Assembly (NCBI GenBank): GCA_947449695.1
Contig: CANFST010000027.1
Coordinates: forward strand, 1-37,316
From: Chitinophagales bacterium
GTDB lineage: Bacteria > Bacteroidota > Bacteroidia > Chitinophagales > CAIODY01
Direction: 5' to 3'
DNA length: 37,316 bases
Below the pieces are notes generated by a model, which did not search any database, had not been told where the DNA came from, and saw only the letters and a program-made list of their open reading frames with translations. Shown here piece after piece: positions 34,795 through 37,316 of the stretch. How positions within the stretch are numbered: the first letter of the stretch is position 1; each line of letters opens with the position of its first letter. A program made the translations under genes and the position numbers.

Positions 34795-37316
34795 ATGAAG
34801 TCAACCTTTTACTTTCAAAAAAGTCTTTTAACTGTGATGTTATTATTTAGCATCGTTCAATTAAAAGCGCAAACAAGCTTTACAGCAGGCAGTTTGGTGG
34901 TTTTACGAGCCGACCAAACTACAGTAACTACATCGGGTAATGGTGCAAAAGTTTACATTGATGAGTACTCTACAGCAGGCACATCAATCGTTAGCACTCG
35001 TTCGATGCCAACAGCAGTAAGCGGAAATAATTTACGATTTGTGCAATCGAGCAATGCCTCATCCGAAGGCAGAATGGCACTTTCGCCCGATACAAAATAT
35101 TTATTGTGTACGGGTTATGATGCAGCCGTAAACACATCGGGTATTGCTGCAACAGCTTCTACAGCAGGCAACACAGCAAGGGTGGTAGGCATTTTAAATA
35201 ATGCTGGTGCAATTGATACTCGAACTGGTTACATCGGTTCGGCTGGTCCTTTTACTGCAAATAATATTAGAGATGCGGTAACTGATGGCACAACCATTTG
35301 GTCATCAGGGGCAGGTGGTGCAGGCAAAGGTGGTGTGTTATCTATTTCGTTTCCATCGGGTACACTTGGCTCTGGTGTTGCATCAGCAAACACAGGCAAT
35401 GGTACGGTGATTTCAAATGGTACATCAGGCACGGTTACAAATGGTAGAGTTGTTGGAATTTATAACGGGCAATTATACATGAATTCAGCATCGGGTGTAT
35501 TTGCGCCATCGGCTGTTGGAAGTGGCTTACCAACTACAACTGGGCAAAATGTAGTTACTGCTTCGGGCTTACCAACATCGGGGACAAATGGATACGATTT
35601 TGTTTTTTTTGATAGAGACCCGGCAGTAACCGGATTAGATTTATTATATGTGGCTGACTTAACAGCAGGTATTCAAAAATATTCATTTAATGGAACAACA
35701 TGGACAGCAAGAGGTGCTGTAACTGCTACTGGTATTGGTGTTGGCGGATTGATTGCAAAAGTAAATTGTAGTGGTTATATTGAAATGTATGCTGTAACTG
35801 CTACAGGAACTGCTGTAAATAAAATTTACAAATTTGTTGACCAAGCGGCTTATAATGCAAACATTACAAGTAGTGGTTCCGACATTACAACAGTAGGAAC
35901 TTTAATTGCAACCGCTGCGGCTTCGCAAACATTTAAGGGTATTGCATGGGCGCCTACACAAGGCAATTTAACAGTAGCTTCGGGTAATACCAATGCGGCT
36001 GGAACATACAACAACATTACTGTTACAGGCGGTACACTTACTTTAACTGGCGATATTTATGCTGATAATATTACCATTCAAAATGGTGGTACAATTGATT
36101 GTAGCACATTTAAAATATTGAGCAATGGTATTGGCAAAAGCACTTTCGATTTGCAAAGCGGTGCTACATTAAAAACTGCAAACACAGCAGGCATCACAGC
36201 TTCGAGTGCAACAGGCAGTGTGCAAACTTGTGTAAGAAATTATTCTTCATCGGCTACTTATATTTATAATGGTTCATCGGCGCAAGTTACAGGCGATGGT
36301 TTACCTTCATCAGTTACTACTTTAACAATTAGTAATGCGGCTGGTGTTACGCTTACAGCAAGCGTTTCAGCCACTACATTAAATTTAACATCGGGCATTT
36401 TAACAACAGGTTCATCGAATGTGATGACAATTGCAAGCGGCGGAAGTGTAAGCGGAGCAAGCACTTCGAACTTTGTGAATGGAAATTTACAAAAAACAAT
36501 TGCAACAGGAACGAACGTAAATATAACTTTTGAAGTAGGTAGCAATTCCAACTACTCTTCTATCACTTTAAATTTTCCATCAGTTACAACAGCTGGAACA
36601 ATACAAGTGTCAAGCACTTCAGGCGATAGAGCAAATCTTTCTTCGTCATGTATTACTACTACAAAAAGTGTGAATAGATATTGGAGCATCTCCTTTCCTT
36701 CTGCTCCATTACCTGCAGTTTATGATGCAACTTTAAATTATCAATCAAGTGATGTTGATGCAGGTATTACTTCTGCAAATGTTATTGCTGGAATGTTTGG
36801 CAATTCTTGGACCTACGCTTTAGCAACAACCAACTTCACAACTTCCTCTATTTCAGTTACAGGCATTAACGCTACTTCAACATTCGATTTACAAGTAGGC
36901 GAAGGAAATGCAGCAGCACCAACCGTTACAAGCCCTGTAACTTATTGCCAAAACAATACAGCATCAGCATTAACAGCAAGTGGAACTGCTAATTTGTGGT
37001 ATGCTTCAATAAACGCAACGGCAAGTACTGCAACTGCTCCAACTCCTTCAACGGCTACAGCAGGTACACCTATTGCAACTTATTTTGTAACACAAACAGT
37101 AAGTGGTTGTGAGAGTAATAGAAGTATTATTGTAGTGAACGTAAATGCATCTCCAAACCCTCCAACGGTTTCGAATGTGAATTATTGTCAAAATGCTACT
37201 ACTTCACAGTTAACAGCAACAGGTGTAAGTTTGATGTGGTATACAGTTGCAACAGGTGGAACTGGCAGTGCAACAGCACCAACACCAAGTTCATTAACAC
37301 CAGGCACTACTAATTA
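34795..37316 (+). CDS. Large secreted surface protein with Ig-like repeats, truncated by window edge
   Basis: The frame is open for 840 codons from the ATG at 34795 to the edge with no stop. It has a signal peptide (MKSTFYFQKSLLTVMLLF..LKAQ). The mature part is rich in Thr, Ala, Ser and Gly, with an N-terminal beta-rich domain of about 380 residues, then strand repeats typical of autotransporter- or adhesin-like passengers (NITVTGGTLTLTGDIYADNITI). Near the edge are two Ig-like repeats of the CHU_C-associated type, each with 'YCQN...LTA.G....WY' (first from 36937, second from 37183). Such proteins normally end in a type IX sorting domain, lost here. Base composition is more GC-rich than its neighbours, reflecting its amino-acid content. 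Likely adhesin or extracellular matrix protein. Confidence 0.85.
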   Translation, partial: MKSTFYFQKSLLTVMLLFSIVQLKAQTSFTAGSLVVLRADQTTVTTSGNGAKVYIDEYSTAGTSIVSTRSMPTAVSGNNLRFVQSSNASSEGRMALSPDTKYLLCTGYDAAVNTSGIAATASTAGNTARVVGILNNAGAIDTRTGYIGSAGPFTANNIRDAVTDGTTIWSSGAGGAGKGGVLSISFPSGTLGSGVASANTGNGTVISNGTSGTVTNGRVVGIYNGQLYMNSASGVFAPSAVGSGLPTTTGQNVVTASGLPTSGTNGYDFVFFDRDPAVTGLDLLYVADLTAGIQKYSFNGTTWTARGAVTATGIGVGGLIAKVNCSGYIEMYAVTATGTAVNKIYKFVDQAAYNANITSSGSDITTVGTLIATAAASQTFKGIAWAPTQGNLTVASGNTNAAGTYNNITVTGGTLTLTGDIYADNITIQNGGTIDCSTFKILSNGIGKSTFDLQSGATLKTANTAGITASSATGSVQTCVRNYSSSATYIYNGSSAQVTGDGLPSSVTTLTISNAAGVTLTASVSATTLNLTSGILTTGSSNVMTIASGGSVSGASTSNFVNGNLQKTIATGTNVNITFEVGSNSNYSSITLNFPSVTTAGTIQVSSTSGDRANLSSSCITTTKSVNRYWSISFPSAPLPAVYDATLNYQSSDVDAGITSANVIAGMFGNSWTYALATTNFTTSSISVTGINATSTFDLQVGEGNAAAPTVTSPVTYCQNNTASALTASGTANLWYASINATASTATAPTPSTATAGTPIATYFVTQTVSGCESNRSIIVVNVNASPNPPTVSNVNYCQNATTSQLTATGVSLMWYTVATGGTGSATAPTPSSLTPGTTN

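Noticed and set aside
35229-36551. Minus-strand ORFs under the Ig-repeat protein, rich in Pro and Val
   Set aside because: They are antisense readings of a Thr/Ala/Gly-rich coding sequence; the plus frame is open for 840 codons with a signal peptide.

Overview
The window looks like a piece of an AT-rich Bacteroidota (Bacteroidetes) chromosome, probably from the Chitinophagales/Sphingobacteriales side. The clues are a PorP/SprF outer-membrane protein, a secreted protein ending in a gliding-motility/CHU_C-type (type IX secretion type B) C-terminal domain, a secreted protein with Ig-like 'YCQN' repeats, an HU-CCDC81/SPOR-like membrane protein, a eukaryote-like NADP isocitrate dehydrogenase, and several upstream boxes matching the Bacteroidetes -7 element TAnnTTTG. 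Both ends cut through genes: the left end in a C13 run, the right end inside Ig-like tandem repeats. Both look like assembly limits. No rRNA, tRNA, CRISPR array, insertion sequence or phage gene was found.

Layout. 1-336: truncated secreted protein (-). 337-787: non-coding, with a 42-bp direct repeat and hairpins. 788-3519: one type IX-secreted surface protein split by an apparent 1-nt frameshift. 3626-4279: SAM methyltransferase, divergent from it. 4482-7070: ClpB, preceded by four tandem CTAATNNN units and a hairpin, followed by a strong terminator. 7185-8057: unrecognised two-TM coiled-coil protein. 8399-9631: isocitrate dehydrogenase, divergent from mnmA (9776-10870). 10871-14178: three-gene envelope-glycan operon on the minus strand (membrane glycosyltransferase-like protein, HldD heptose epimerase, family 2 glycosyltransferase). 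14340-16077: pyrH and an HU/SPOR-type protein. 16201-17280: PorP/SprF protein.

17407-19004: NlpC/P60 peptidase plus MurQ, a muropeptide-recycling pair. 19125-20489: RseP-type site-2 protease. 20566-21006: small periplasmic LTxxQ-like protein. 21176-21865: probable outer-membrane barrel. 21881-22681: queuosine-precursor transporter. 22772-29247: tight cluster of ribonuclease Z, an LtaS-like phosphoglycerol transferase and a very large multi-pass histidine kinase. 29249-32203: ppk1-ppx polyphosphate operon. 32359-34214: LpxH-like phosphoesterase plus GT-B glycosyltransferase. 34361-34462: possible 33-aa membrane microprotein. 34795-37316: truncated Ig-repeat surface protein.

Most of the window is housekeeping and cell-envelope biology. 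I did not find a clearly new defence or mobile system. The most useful leads are the rnz/phosphoglycerol-transferase/giant kinase cluster, the repeat structure in front of clpB, the frameshifted secreted protein, the orphan coiled-coil membrane protein and the microprotein. Three genes (GT2, HU/SPOR, Ppx) have no in-frame ATG in front of their first domain and seem to start with TTG.
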